This document shows, one piece after another, positions 9,017-16,639 of a stretch of 64,000 bases of DNA; position 1 is the first letter of the stretch, and each line of letters begins with the position of its first letter. The position numbers and the translations under genes were made by a program. Where the stretch lies: contig NZ_CP098774.1 in assembly GCF_028473665.1 (NCBI RefSeq), positions 2,790,001-2,854,000 on the forward strand. Reading direction: 5' to 3'. Below the pieces are notes generated by a model. That model made no database searches and was not told the origin of the DNA. It saw only the letters and a list, made by a program, of their open reading frames with translations. This DNA comes from Sphingomonas sp. QA11. GTDB taxonomy: Bacteria > Pseudomonadota > Alphaproteobacteria > Sphingomonadales > Sphingomonadaceae.

Positions 9017-10036
9017 ATGAAGAGATTGTTCCTGCTTGCCGCCGCCGCTGCGCCGCTCGCGCTGCTGTCGATGCCGGCCCATACCCAACAGGCACCGGGC
9101 CAAGCTTTTGCCGTCGACGCGCAGCCGGCGATGCCGACCAAAACCACGCGCACCGGCAAGCACGTCAACCGCATCATCGACATGTGGATGAAAGGCCAGC
9201 CGGTCTATTACACCCAGATCTCCGGCGGCGGGTACGAAGAGGGCAAGAAGCAGGCGGCGACCAAGGCCGACTATATCACCTATGAAATGGAGCATGGGCC
9301 GCTCGATTTCAAAGAGCTGCACGACTTCATGCGCGGCCTGGTCGATGCCGGGCCGACCCGCACCGGCCACCGCACCCCCGCCGTGATCGTCACGCTGCCG
9401 ATCCAGGGCACGCCCGATGCCGTGCGCGCCAACACCTGGATGATCCAGCAGGCGCTCGCCGCCGGGGTGCACGGCATCCTGCTGTGCAACGCCGAATCGC
9501 CCGAAGCGGCCAAGATCATGATCGAGGCGGCGCGCTATCCCTTCGCGCCCATAGTGCAGGGCCTCGCCCAGGGTTTCCGCGGCAATGGCAGCCAGGCATG
9601 GGCGTCGGAAGTCTGGGGCGTTTCGCAGAACGAGTATCTGCGCCTGGCCGAGCCCTGGCCGCTCAACCCCGATGGCGAACTGATCTTCGGCGTGAAGATC
9701 GAGAATCCCCGCGCCGACGCCAATGTCGAATCCACGGTGCGCACGCCGGGACTGGCCTTTGCCGAATGGGGACCCGGCGACCATGGCTTCTTCCTGATGG
9801 GCGCACCCAAGCCGCGCGCGCCCGGCGCCGCCTTCGAGGGGTATCCGCCGTCGATGCTGGCAGTGCGTGCGCGCGTGCTGGCGGCGACCAAGGCGAACGG
9901 CTTGCGCTTCCTGAATTCCTGCGGAGAGCGGGACGTGATCGACCAGATCAGGGATGGCGTGATGATCTGCACCGGCGGTGACACGCCGGCCGCTGACAAG
10001 GGCCGGGCCTATACCAAGCGGACCGATCCTTCCTGA
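9017..10036 (+). CDS. Exported HpcH/HpaI aldolase-like protein
   Basis: 339-aa protein with a clear signal peptide (MKRLFLLAAAAAPLALLSMP, cleavage near AHTQQA) followed by an HpcH/HpaI TIM-barrel domain. Landmarks: TYEMEHGPLDFKELHDF, where the EHG segment corresponds to the catalytic strand of HpaI aldolases, GVHGILLCNAESPEAAKIMI, and a late VRARVLAATKANGLRFLNSC helix. Family members cleave 4-hydroxy-2-oxo acids in the cytoplasm with a divalent metal; export is unusual. GGGGAGAG precedes ATG 9017. It is followed by the exported propeller gene in the same orientation, but a hairpin lies between. Function beyond the fold is unknown. Confidence 0.8.
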   Translation: MKRLFLLAAAAAPLALLSMPAHTQQAPGQAFAVDAQPAMPTKTTRTGKHVNRIIDMWMKGQPVYYTQISGGGYEEGKKQAATKADYITYEMEHGPLDFKELHDFMRGLVDAGPTRTGHRTPAVIVTLPIQGTPDAVRANTWMIQQALAAGVHGILLCNAESPEAAKIMIEAARYPFAPIVQGLAQGFRGNGSQAWASEVWGVSQNEYLRLAEPWPLNPDGELIFGVKIENPRADANVESTVRTPGLAFAEWGPGDHGFFLMGAPKPRAPGAAFEGYPPSMLAVRARVLAATKANGLRFLNSCGERDVIDQIRDGVMICTGGDTPAADKGRAYTKRTDPS

Positions 10037-10056
10037 CCCGCCGCACCACGATATGG

Positions 10057-10085
10057 GCAGGCCGCGCCGGGAGGGCGCGGCCTGC
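10057..10085 (+). terminator. Strong hairpin between aldolase-like and propeller genes
   Basis: Perfect 12-bp GC-rich stem (GCAGGCCGCGCC with GGCGCGGCCTGC) and a 5-nt loop, 20 bp after the aldolase stop, followed by ATTTC rather than a long T-run. It probably ends or attenuates transcription before the next gene. Confidence 0.6.
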
Positions 10086-10108
10086 ATTTCAATGAAAGAG
10101 GGACGCCC

Positions 10109-11272
10109 ATGATCAAGACCAGGATCAGCCTTGCCGCCGTCGCCATCGCGCTGGCGATGCCCGCCGGACTTTCGGCGCAGATCGCCGTCTCCGCCAATGA
10201 CGGCAAGCAGCTTCGCCCCGGCGACACAGGACGGACCGCCGACAGCGTCTCCGTGATCGACCTGCGCAGCTATCCACCGAGGACGATCGGCACGGTCGCG
10301 GCACCAGCCAGCATGATCGGCGCGCCTGCCGCCGTGGCGGTAGCACGCAACGGCGGCTTCGCGCTGGTTTCCGCCGCGCAACGGCTGAAGACTGACGGCA
10401 CGCTTGAGCTGAACGACCAAGTCTCGGTGATCGATCTGGCAAGCATAACCGCGCCCGCGGTGGCGCAGACGGTGCAGGCCGGCCCGGGCGCGAGCGGCGT
10501 GACCATCAACCGCGCGGGCACGCTTGCGCTGGTCGCCAGCACGGGCGACGACACGGTCTCGATCTTCACGATCAGGGGCAAACACCTGACGCCGGCCGGC
10601 AAGGTTCAGCTGGCCGCCAAGGCAAGGCCGACCGACGTGGTGTTCCTGCCCAACGGCAAGGGCGCAATCGCCGTCGCGCAGAGCGCCGGGCAGCTGGTGC
10701 GGCTTTCGGTGGCGGGCGATAGCGTAAAAATCGCGGGCGAGCCGATCTCCACTGGCGTGCAACCCTATGGCGTCACGGTGAGCCCCGACAGCCGCTACGC
10801 CTATAACACCAACCTGCAGGGCAATGCGCCGCCCGCCGGCACGACGACACCCCGCGGGCCGCGCGTCGGCACTGTCACCGCGACTGACCTCGCGACGGGC
10901 CATGTCGACTCAGTCGAAGTAGGGTTCACGCCCGAACACCTGACCCTGTCGCGCGACGGACGCTATCTGGCGGTCGTCGTCCACAACGGATCGGGTGGAA
11001 CGCCGGGTTCGCCGGGCTATTGGCCGAACGGCGCGCTGAAGATCTATGGCGTGAAGGGCACGACGCTGACCCCGATCACCGAGGCGAAGACCGGTGCCTG
11101 GTGCCAGGGCGCGACCTTCAGCGACGATGCACGGACGCTGTTGCTGCAATGCGCGCTCCACAAGAACATCGAGGTGTACCGGTTCAACGGCAAGGCACTC
11201 ACCCGGGACGAAGCGGCGACGCTTCAATTCGACGCGCGCCCGGGCGCGATCGCGACCGCGAACAGCCGATGA
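10109..11272 (+). CDS. Exported YncE/YVTN-type beta-propeller protein
   Basis: 387-aa protein with a signal peptide (MIKTRISLAAVAIALAMPAG, then LSAQ) and repeated propeller blades of the YVTN/lactonase-like kind: DSVSVIDLRSYPPRTIGTV, DQVSVIDLASITAPAVAQTV, DDTVSIFTI, PYGVTVSPDSRYAYNTN, PEHLTLSRDGRYLAVVVHN. Such proteins are periplasmic binding or scaffold proteins; some related propellers are lactonases or quinoprotein-associated. No catalytic motif is clear. AAAGAGGGA provides a ribosome-binding site before ATG 10109. Confidence 0.75.
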   Translation: MIKTRISLAAVAIALAMPAGLSAQIAVSANDGKQLRPGDTGRTADSVSVIDLRSYPPRTIGTVAAPASMIGAPAAVAVARNGGFALVSAAQRLKTDGTLELNDQVSVIDLASITAPAVAQTVQAGPGASGVTINRAGTLALVASTGDDTVSIFTIRGKHLTPAGKVQLAAKARPTDVVFLPNGKGAIAVAQSAGQLVRLSVAGDSVKIAGEPISTGVQPYGVTVSPDSRYAYNTNLQGNAPPAGTTTPRGPRVGTVTATDLATGHVDSVEVGFTPEHLTLSRDGRYLAVVVHNGSGGTPGSPGYWPNGALKIYGVKGTTLTPITEAKTGAWCQGATFSDDARTLLLQCALHKNIEVYRFNGKALTRDEAATLQFDARPGAIATANSR

Positions 11273-11342
11273 CGAATGCCCTGCCCGGCCCCCGCGCAAC
11301 AATGACATTGCCGGGGTCGGGCACGGTACCTAGACCTGTCTC

Positions 11343-12485
11343 GTGACACCGGCCTGCATCGACGATTTCCGACTGCTCGCGAAAGCGCGCCTGCCCCTGT
11401 TCCTGTTCGATTACATCGACGGCGGTTCCTACTCGGAATCGACCATGCGCGCCAATGTCGAGGACCTGCAGCGGCTGAAGCTGCGCCAGAAGGTCATGAC
11501 GGACGTGTCGCGGATCGACCTTTCCACCACCCTGCTTGGCCGCCCCTCCTCCCTGCCGGTCGCGCTCGCGCCGGTCGGACTCGCGGGCATGTATGCGCGG
11601 CGCGGCGAGGTGCAGGCGGCGCGGGCGGCCGAGGCAGCGGGCGTGCCGTTCATCCTCTCCGCCTCCGCCTGTTGCGGGATGGAAGAGGTTGCGGCCGGCG
11701 TGACCCGGCCCTTCGCCTTCCAGCTTTACATGATCCGCGACCGCGAGTTCATGAAGGACATGCTGGCACGCGCCAGGGCGATCGGCGTCGAGACGCTGGT
11801 GCTGACGGTCGACCTGATCGTCCACAGCGCGCGCTACCGCGACGTGCGGTCCAGCCTGACCGGCAGGCAGGGCATCGAGGCGCGGCTTAAGCGGTTCTTT
11901 CAGATCGCGACCCGCCCGGCCTGGGCGTTCGATGTCGGCCTGTTCGGCGGACCGCATACATTGGGCAATTTCGCGCCGGTGATGCCGGAGGGCGCTGGGC
12001 TCGACCAGTTCACCGCCTGGGTCGCGCGCAATTTCGATCCGTCGATCACCTGGAAGGATATCGACTGGATCCGCCAGCACTGGGACGGGCGGATCGTGAT
12101 CAAGGGTGTGATGGACCCGGCCGATGCGGTCGCCGCGTGCGGCGCCGGCGCCGAGGCGATCGTCGTTTCCAACCATGGCGGCCGCCAACTCGACGGCGCG
12201 CCCTCCTCCATCGCGGCCCTGCCGGGCGTAGTCGAGGCTGTCGCCGGACGGGCGGATGTGCTGATGGATGGCGGCATAAGATCAGGCGTCGACGTGCTGC
12301 GCGCGCTGGGCCTCGGAGCGAAGGGCGTACTGCTCGGCCGCGCCTGGGCGTATGCGCTAGCCGCCCAGGGCGGTTCGGGCGTCGCGCAGATGCTCGAACT
12401 GCTGCGCCACGAGATGGCGGTGGCGATGGCGCTGACCGGCCAGACCGACGTGAAGAACCTCTCGCCAGACATGCTGCTGCCCTGA
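11343..12485 (+). CDS. lldD: FMN-dependent L-lactate dehydrogenase (LldD-type alpha-hydroxy-acid oxidase)
   Basis: 380-aa member of the FMN alpha-hydroxy-acid dehydrogenase family that oxidises L-lactate (or a related 2-hydroxy acid) to the 2-oxo acid at the membrane and feeds electrons to the respiratory chain. Seen: FLFDYIDGGSYSE (active-site Tyr), PVALAPVGLAGMYARRGEV, FQLYMIRDREF, TVDLIVHSARYRD, catalytic His and Arg in VVSNHGGRQLDGAPSS, and LMDGGIRSGVDVLRALGLGA. Start is a GTG at 11343 without a strong ribosome-binding site. The genuine substrate could be another 2-hydroxy acid, given the aldolase-like gene nearby. Confidence 0.88.
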   Translation: MTPACIDDFRLLAKARLPLFLFDYIDGGSYSESTMRANVEDLQRLKLRQKVMTDVSRIDLSTTLLGRPSSLPVALAPVGLAGMYARRGEVQAARAAEAAGVPFILSASACCGMEEVAAGVTRPFAFQLYMIRDREFMKDMLARARAIGVETLVLTVDLIVHSARYRDVRSSLTGRQGIEARLKRFFQIATRPAWAFDVGLFGGPHTLGNFAPVMPEGAGLDQFTAWVARNFDPSITWKDIDWIRQHWDGRIVIKGVMDPADAVAACGAGAEAIVVSNHGGRQLDGAPSSIAALPGVVEAVAGRADVLMDGGIRSGVDVLRALGLGAKGVLLGRAWAYALAAQGGSGVAQMLELLRHEMAVAMALTGQTDVKNLSPDMLLP

Positions 12486-12557
12486 TCTGCATATTCGCGG
12501 CGCGCGCCATCTTGACGATGGGGTCTCCTCACCGTAGATGCGCCGCTCCGCAAGTAC

Positions 12558-12632
12558 GGCCCCTTCGTCTAGCGGTTAGGACGTCGCCCTCTCACGGCGA
12601 AAACACGAGTTCGATTCTCGTAGGGGTCACCA
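12558..12632 (+). tRNA. tRNA-Glu (anticodon CTC)
   Basis: 75-nt cloverleaf: acceptor stem GGCCCCT pairs with AGGGGTC (one G-T pair), the anticodon stem TCGCC/GGCGA encloses loop CTCTCAC with anticodon CTC, and the T-arm contains GTTCGATTC. The discriminator A and the CCA end are encoded. The DNA just downstream carries conjugative-element relics, as is common at tRNA integration sites. Confidence 0.97.
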
Positions 12633-12670
12633 AGCGTTATCAATGGCTTAGCTGGCGATGCGTACTTTTG

Positions 12671-12692
12671 GTGTGATATCCGTGTGATATCC
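12671..12692. repeat. 11-bp tandem repeat next to the tRNA
   Basis: GTGTGATATCC occurs twice in tandem, 39 bp after tRNA-Glu. It may belong to a former attachment region; no second copy of the tRNA 3' end was found in the window. Confidence 0.5.
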
Positions 12693-12834
12693 GCCCCCGG
12701 ACATAGCTGGATATTCGAGGGATTCGGATGCGGCAGATTGCTCCCGCAGGACGGCAAACCGAGACCGCCGCCAATTGGGCAGGTGTCCGCTGTTCGGATG
12801 CCTGAAGCGCCGTCGAACCGTGCGAACGAGCGTC

Positions 12835-13041
12835 CTAGCAATCGGTTTGGACTGCGAGAAACGCGCGGAGGTTCGCGACGGGGACGAGTCGGGCCCGCCC
12901 AACTTTGACCGTTCGGATGGCCCCTTCATCGATGAGTTCGTACACTTTTGACCGGCTAAGGCCGATCATCCTGGCGGCAACGTCGATTCGAACCGAAACG
13001 GGTTCGGGCTGCGTCCCAAGCCTCTGGGGAAGATCGGTCAT
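12835..13041 (-). CDS. Excisionase-type helix-turn-helix protein
   Basis: 68-aa protein of the HTH_17/excisionase type: VSVRIDVAARMIGLSRSKVY then ELIDEGAIRTVKVGRARLVP is the characteristic winged-helix core of small AlpA/Xis-like regulators. It overlaps the DUF2274 stop codon (ATGA) and so belongs to the same transcript. In Sphingomonad integrative elements such proteins accompany integration or conjugation modules, which supports reading this region as a relic of one. Confidence 0.75.
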   Translation of the reverse strand: MTDLPQRLGTQPEPVSVRIDVAARMIGLSRSKVYELIDEGAIRTVKVGRARLVPVANLRAFLAVQTDC

Positions 13042-13250
13042 TGCTGCTCACCTTGGTTGCGCCAAACGGCAAAAGCGCGATCGCTCTCGAGAAATCCGTC
13101 GAGCATCGCCGGGACACGGTCGTTCACAGTCGCCTCTGCTCCATAGAGTTTGGCATATTCCTGTAGCGCCCGATACAGCTCGGGAAGGACGGTCAGCACG
13201 AGCTTGACCGGCGTGCGATCGGGCAAACGCCTGAGCTTGAGGTCTACCAT
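13038..13250 (-). CDS. DUF2274 protein (conjugative-element associated)
   Basis: 70-aa protein with the DUF2274 signature: start MVDLKLRRLPDRTPVKLVLT, a central helix with YRALQEYAKLYG, and the ending VPAMLDGFLESDRAF. These small proteins are normally encoded directly after trbI in integrative and conjugative elements, exactly as here. Its ATG overlaps the stop of the trbI fragment. Function is unknown. Confidence 0.8.
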   Translation of the reverse strand: MVDLKLRRLPDRTPVKLVLTVLPELYRALQEYAKLYGAEATVNDRVPAMLDGFLESDRAFAVWRNQGEQQ

Positions 13251-13462
13251 TACTGCTTCTCCTGCCAGGGTTTGAGGATGATATCCTGATGCACGACAAG
13301 CCTGACAGGGACGCCCGGCCGGACGGTGATCGTGGATTGCACTTGAAGATTGCGGGAGGTCAGCTGATCGCCCGCCCGCGGGTACGCTTTTGGCCGTGCC
13401 TTACCGAGATCGCGGCCCGCGAGGTTCAAAATCACTGATCCAGAGCAGGATCGATAACCCAT
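13250..13462 (-). pseudogene. trbI: C-terminal fragment of conjugal transfer protein TrbI (VirB10-like)
   Basis: Only the last ~70 codons remain. The ending QVQSTITVRPGVPVRLVVHQ, followed by DIILKPW, is the conserved C-terminus of TrbI/VirB10 mating-pair proteins, preceded by the AGDQLTSRN segment. Everything upstream (membrane anchor, Pro-rich region, most of the beta-barrel) is missing: sequence past 13462 belongs to the start region of the aldose-epimerase-like gene. The order trbI, DUF2274, HTH matches the tail of a Trb-type transfer operon. Confidence 0.75.
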
Positions 13463-13512
13463 GACGCATTTGTCACGGGCGCTTTGCCAGGACGGATGGC
13501 AAAAGTTTATCG

Positions 13513-14397
13513 ATGCACGGTTGGACCCTTGTCAGCATTTCGTCGGCTTATCTCACCGCGGAAATCTCGACGCTCGGCGCCGAACTGCAATCGCTCGTCG
13601 ATGGCTGTGGCAACCCGCTGCAATGGAACGGCGATCCCACCATATGGCGCGGCCGCGCGCCGATCCTGTTTCCAGTCATCGGCCTGCTGGAGAATGGACA
13701 ATATCGCCTCAACGGCAACAACTACGCCATGCCCAAGCATGGTTTCGCACGCCACGCGCTGTTCGAACTCGCCGCGCATGACGATACCAGCGCGACCTTC
13801 CGACTGCGCGCGACGGCGGAGACCCGCGCGATCTACCCGTTCCAGTTCCAGCTCGACATCGCCTTCACTCTTGTCGACGCGACGCTAACCGTATCGGCCA
13901 CCATCGCCAATCACGGCACTGAGCCGATGCCGGCCAGTTTTGGCTTCCATCCCGCGCTGCGTTGGCCCCTGCCCTATGGCGAACCGCGCGACGAGCATCG
14001 CCTCCTCTTCACCGACGAGGAACCCGCGCCTATCCGCCGCATCGACAGCGACGGTTTCCTTCTCCCGACGCTCGAGCCCACGCCAGTCGTCGGTAACGTC
14101 CTCACCCTGCGCGACGATCTGTTCGTCGCGGACGCGCTGATCTTCGATGCGCTGAACAGTCGCACCGTCGTTTATGGAGCGTCGACCGGCCCGCAGATCA
14201 AGCTCTCCTTCGCTGATTTTCCGACGCTCGGGGTGTGGACCAAGCCGGGCGCCGGCTTCCTTTGCATCGAACCATGGCATGGTTTTTCCGATCCTGTCGG
14301 TTTCGCCGGCGACATCCGCGACAAGCCCGGCATCTTCGAGGTCGCACCGAGCGACACGCGTACCATGGCGATGAGCATCACGCTCGTCGCACCCTAG
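13513..14397 (+). CDS. Aldose 1-epimerase family protein (LacX-like)
   Basis: 294-aa beta-sandwich protein of the galactose-mutarotase superfamily. Early segments LTAEISTLGAELQSLVD and WRGRAPILFPVIGLLENG, the MPKHGFARHALFEL motif with conserved His/Arg, and FGFHPALRWPL with the second conserved His fit LacX-type hexose mutarotase-like enzymes. First gene of an apparent three-gene sugar operon, 20 bp before the SDR gene. ATG 13513 lacks an evident ribosome-binding site, and the upstream DNA is conjugative-element debris, so the native promoter or start may have been lost. Confidence 0.85.
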   Translation: MHGWTLVSISSAYLTAEISTLGAELQSLVDGCGNPLQWNGDPTIWRGRAPILFPVIGLLENGQYRLNGNNYAMPKHGFARHALFELAAHDDTSATFRLRATAETRAIYPFQFQLDIAFTLVDATLTVSATIANHGTEPMPASFGFHPALRWPLPYGEPRDEHRLLFTDEEPAPIRRIDSDGFLLPTLEPTPVVGNVLTLRDDLFVADALIFDALNSRTVVYGASTGPQIKLSFADFPTLGVWTKPGAGFLCIEPWHGFSDPVGFAGDIRDKPGIFEVAPSDTRTMAMSITLVAP

Positions 14398-14417
14398 CGC
14401 AACCTTTGGGAGAGAAC

Positions 14418-15185
14418 ATGTTCGGCAATCAGGTCGCGATCGTCACCGGTGGGGAATCCGGCATCGGTGCCGCCTGCGCCAAGACGCTGGGCGACGGCGG
14501 CGCGCGCGTCGTCATCACCTATTTCCGGGATGAGGCCGCCGCCCGCGCGGTCTGCGCATCGATCGGCGGGGATGATCGCGCCATCGCGGTGCAGACCGAT
14601 GTCGGTGACGAAACCGCCGTGGCGCAGCTGTTCGCGGCGGCCGAAAAGGCCTTCGGTACGGTCAGCCTGCTGGTCAATTCCGCCGGTCTCAACATGAGCG
14701 GCGTGATGATCGCCGATATGGAACTGGCGCAATTCGATCGCGTCATCCGCTCCGATCTCTACGGGCCGTTCCTGACCTGCCGCCAACTGGTCCGCGGGCT
14801 GGAGGCGAAGGGCGCAAAGGGGCGCATCGTCAACATCTCGTCGATCCACGAACGCGCCCCGCGCCCCGGCGGGGTCGACTATGATTCGGCCAAGGGCGGG
14901 CTGTCGCAACTGACCGCGACGCTGGCGCTCGAACTCGCGCCCCGCGGCATAGCGGTGAACGGGGTCGCGCCGGGCATGATCCTGACGCCGATGAACCAGT
15001 CGGCGCTCGATCATCCGGAAGAACTCGCCGCCAAGGAGGCTGCCATCCCATGGCGCCGCGCCGGTCGCCCGGACGAGGTCGCGGCGCTGGTCGCGTTCCT
15101 GCTGTCACCCGCCGCCGACTACATCACCGGCACGACCGTCACGATCGACGGGGCGCTGTCCCTCACCGTCGCGCAAGGGGCCTGA
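14418..15185 (+). CDS. SDR-family oxidoreductase (glucose/sugar dehydrogenase-like)
   Basis: 255-aa classical short-chain dehydrogenase. Rossmann motif TGGESGIGAA (about residues 10-19), NSAG, catalytic Ser in NISSIH, and the YxxxK pair in DYDSAKGGL; C-terminal DYITGTTVTIDGALS is standard. It probably oxidises a sugar or polyol with NAD(P)+. Start ATG 14418 follows TTGGGAGAGAAC, a good ribosome-binding site; the frame stays open upstream inside the epimerase gene but is not homologous there. Middle gene of the sugar operon. Confidence 0.9.
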   Translation: MFGNQVAIVTGGESGIGAACAKTLGDGGARVVITYFRDEAAARAVCASIGGDDRAIAVQTDVGDETAVAQLFAAAEKAFGTVSLLVNSAGLNMSGVMIADMELAQFDRVIRSDLYGPFLTCRQLVRGLEAKGAKGRIVNISSIHERAPRPGGVDYDSAKGGLSQLTATLALELAPRGIAVNGVAPGMILTPMNQSALDHPEELAAKEAAIPWRRAGRPDEVAALVAFLLSPAADYITGTTVTIDGALSLTVAQGA

Positions 15186-15188
15186 GCG

Positions 15189-16178
15189 ATGATCACCTAT
15201 GCGGTCGAACAACTCGACACCGTCGTTCTGACGGGAGGTCCGCTGATCGGCGCGATGGATCTGATGAGCCCGTTCGTGTGGCAGGAGAAAGATGTCTATC
15301 GCATCATGGTGCGCGGTGTGCCGCACCCGCTCGGGCCGACCGATCCGACGGGCCTGATCCTCGGCGGCCACGGCAGCGACGGCCTGTCGTTCGCGATGGA
15401 TGACCGGCCCGTACTGGCGCCCGGCCCAGGTCCTGACGATGCCGGCGGTTGCGAGGATCCTACCGTGCTGGTCAAGGCCGACGGCAGCTATCTCGTCTAT
15501 TATACAGGTGTCGATGCCGCCCACACACAAGGTTCGATGATCCTCGTTGCCGGTGCGACGTTGGAGGCGCTTCACGAGAAGAAACTCGTGCTCAAGGCAC
15601 CGCCCGGCGAAGGTAATATCAAAGAGGCGACGCTGGCCCAGACCGCGACCGGTGACTGGCGCCTGTTCTACGAATATGCCGCCAATGAGGCGTCGCGCAT
15701 CGGCATGGCGCGTGGTTCGTCTCCGGAAGGCCCATGGAATAATCTGCCCGATCCGTTCGGCATCCGAGAGGACAGTTGGGACAATTGGCATCTCTCGACC
15801 GGGCCGATCATCCAATTGCCCGGTCAGGATCCGGTGATGTTCTACAACGGCGCCACACATGACGCGCGCTGGCGGATCGGCTGGATCAGTTTCGATGCCG
15901 ATTTTACGCGCGTCACCGGGCGCGGCCTGGAGCCGATGCTGATGCCGCCCCCAGCGACCGACCGAAGTGCTACCGACATTGCCTTCGCTGCATCGACGGT
16001 CATCATGGGCGACCGGATCGCACTTTATTATTCGCTTGAGGACCGCTTGCTACGCCGCGCGCTGATAGGACAGTACACAAGTTCAGCTCGACGGCTCCTC
16101 AATCCTCGGCAGCGATCCGCAAAACCAGCCCGTCAAGCGCATCATCGAACGGGATTTGGCATGACAAGCGCGAGGTGA
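15189..16178 (+). CDS. GH130-like five-bladed propeller glycosidase/phosphorylase, aberrant 3' end
   Basis: Up to 329 aa. The propeller core has [39 protein letters not shown] (Asp of the GH130/GH43-like active site), [10 protein letters not shown] and [10 protein letters not shown]. Such enzymes hydrolyse or phosphorolyse mannosides and related linkages in the cytoplasm. It starts 3 bp after the SDR stop. The natural family end appears to be near LLRRALIGQ (about 16071); after that the frame reads about 35 codons of low-complexity, Arg-rich sequence that is antisense to the ferredoxin gene, so the 3' end looks rearranged. Confidence 0.7.
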   Translation: MITYAVEQLDTVVLTGGPLIGAMDLMSPFVWQEKDVYRIMVRGVPHPLGPTDPTGLILGGHGSDGLSFAMDDRPVLAPGPGPDDAGGCEDPTVLVKADGSYLVYYTGVDAAHTQGSMILVAGATLEALHEKKLVLKAPPGEGNIKEATLAQTATGDWRLFYEYAANEASRIGMARGSSPEGPWNNLPDPFGIREDSWDNWHLSTGPIIQLPGQDPVMFYNGATHDARWRIGWISFDADFTRVTGRGLEPMLMPPPATDRSATDIAFAASTVIMGDRIALYYSLEDRLLRRALIGQYTSSARRLLNPRQRSAKPARQAHHRTGFGMTSAR

Positions 16179-16416
16179 CATTGCGGTCCGCCGAACTATC
16201 GAGGAGATCGCTCTCATCGCTGTTTTTCGCGGGCAGTCGCTCGAACCAAGCTGGCTCGACGTGAACGTGACAGGTCGCACAGCTGCAACATCCACCGCAC
16301 AACGCCAGTAACTCGTCTATGCCCGCGTCTCGGATGATCTCCATGACAGAGCGACCGGAACTCGCCTCGACGTGATGAACATCCCCATCTCGCGTCGTGA
16401 CCACTAGTTGCGGCAT
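16099..16416 (-). CDS. Putidaredoxin/adrenodoxin-type [2Fe-2S] ferredoxin
   Basis: 105-aa ferredoxin. The cluster ligands follow the Cys-X5-Cys-X2-Cys...Cys pattern: [16 protein letters not shown] and Cys in SRLSCQIPF. These ferredoxins pass electrons from a flavoprotein reductase to Rieske oxygenases (dicamba-demethylase type) or cytochromes P450, both of which occur within 20 kb. ATG 16416 is preferred over the TTG at 16434. It is convergent with the GH130-like gene and its 3' end overlaps that frame by 80 bp. No reductase gene is seen in the window. Confidence 0.92.
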   Translation of the reverse strand: MPQLVVTTRDGDVHHVEASSGRSVMEIIRDAGIDELLALCGGCCSCATCHVHVEPAWFERLPAKNSDESDLLDSSADRNVTSRLSCQIPFDDALDGLVLRIAAED

Positions 16417-16590
16417 GAATGTACCGTCGAGCAATCAATAATCCGGTAGAACCGCATGGCTTCCTGTCCTCTATTAACTGAGCTTACACATGATCGTCAG
16501 CCGATCGCGATGTGGCGGGAACAGTCAGCGTCGCCGCCCCCCGACGATGAGTATCGCCGCTTTGGCCGTGCCCAGCTCACGGTGAACAAA

Positions 16591-16619
16591 TTGTCGGGCA
16601 AGCCAAATCTGCCCGACAA
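16591..16619 (-). terminator. Hairpin terminator after the TonB receptor gene
   Basis: Inverted repeat TTGTCGGGCA (16591-16600) and TGCCCGACAA (16610-16619), 10-bp stem with 9-nt loop, 20 bp beyond the receptor stop and followed on the minus strand by TTTGTT. Confidence 0.6.
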
Positions 16620-16639
16620 CCCTTTCACGCCGGGGCCAA

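Noticed and set aside
8975..10903. 642-aa minus-strand open frame opposite the aldolase-like and propeller genes
   Set aside because: Low-complexity Arg/Gly/His composition; the plus strand has two proteins with signal peptides and ribosome-binding sites.
11283..11322. GC-rich inverted repeat after the propeller gene
   Set aside because: The arms (GCCCGGCCCCCG and CGGGGTCGGGC) only pair with bulges and no T-run follows; not strong enough to call a terminator.
12569..12841. 90-aa minus-strand frame containing GDPYENRTRVF
   Set aside because: This is the well-known spurious translation of the tRNA-Glu sequence plus flanking DNA, not a protein.
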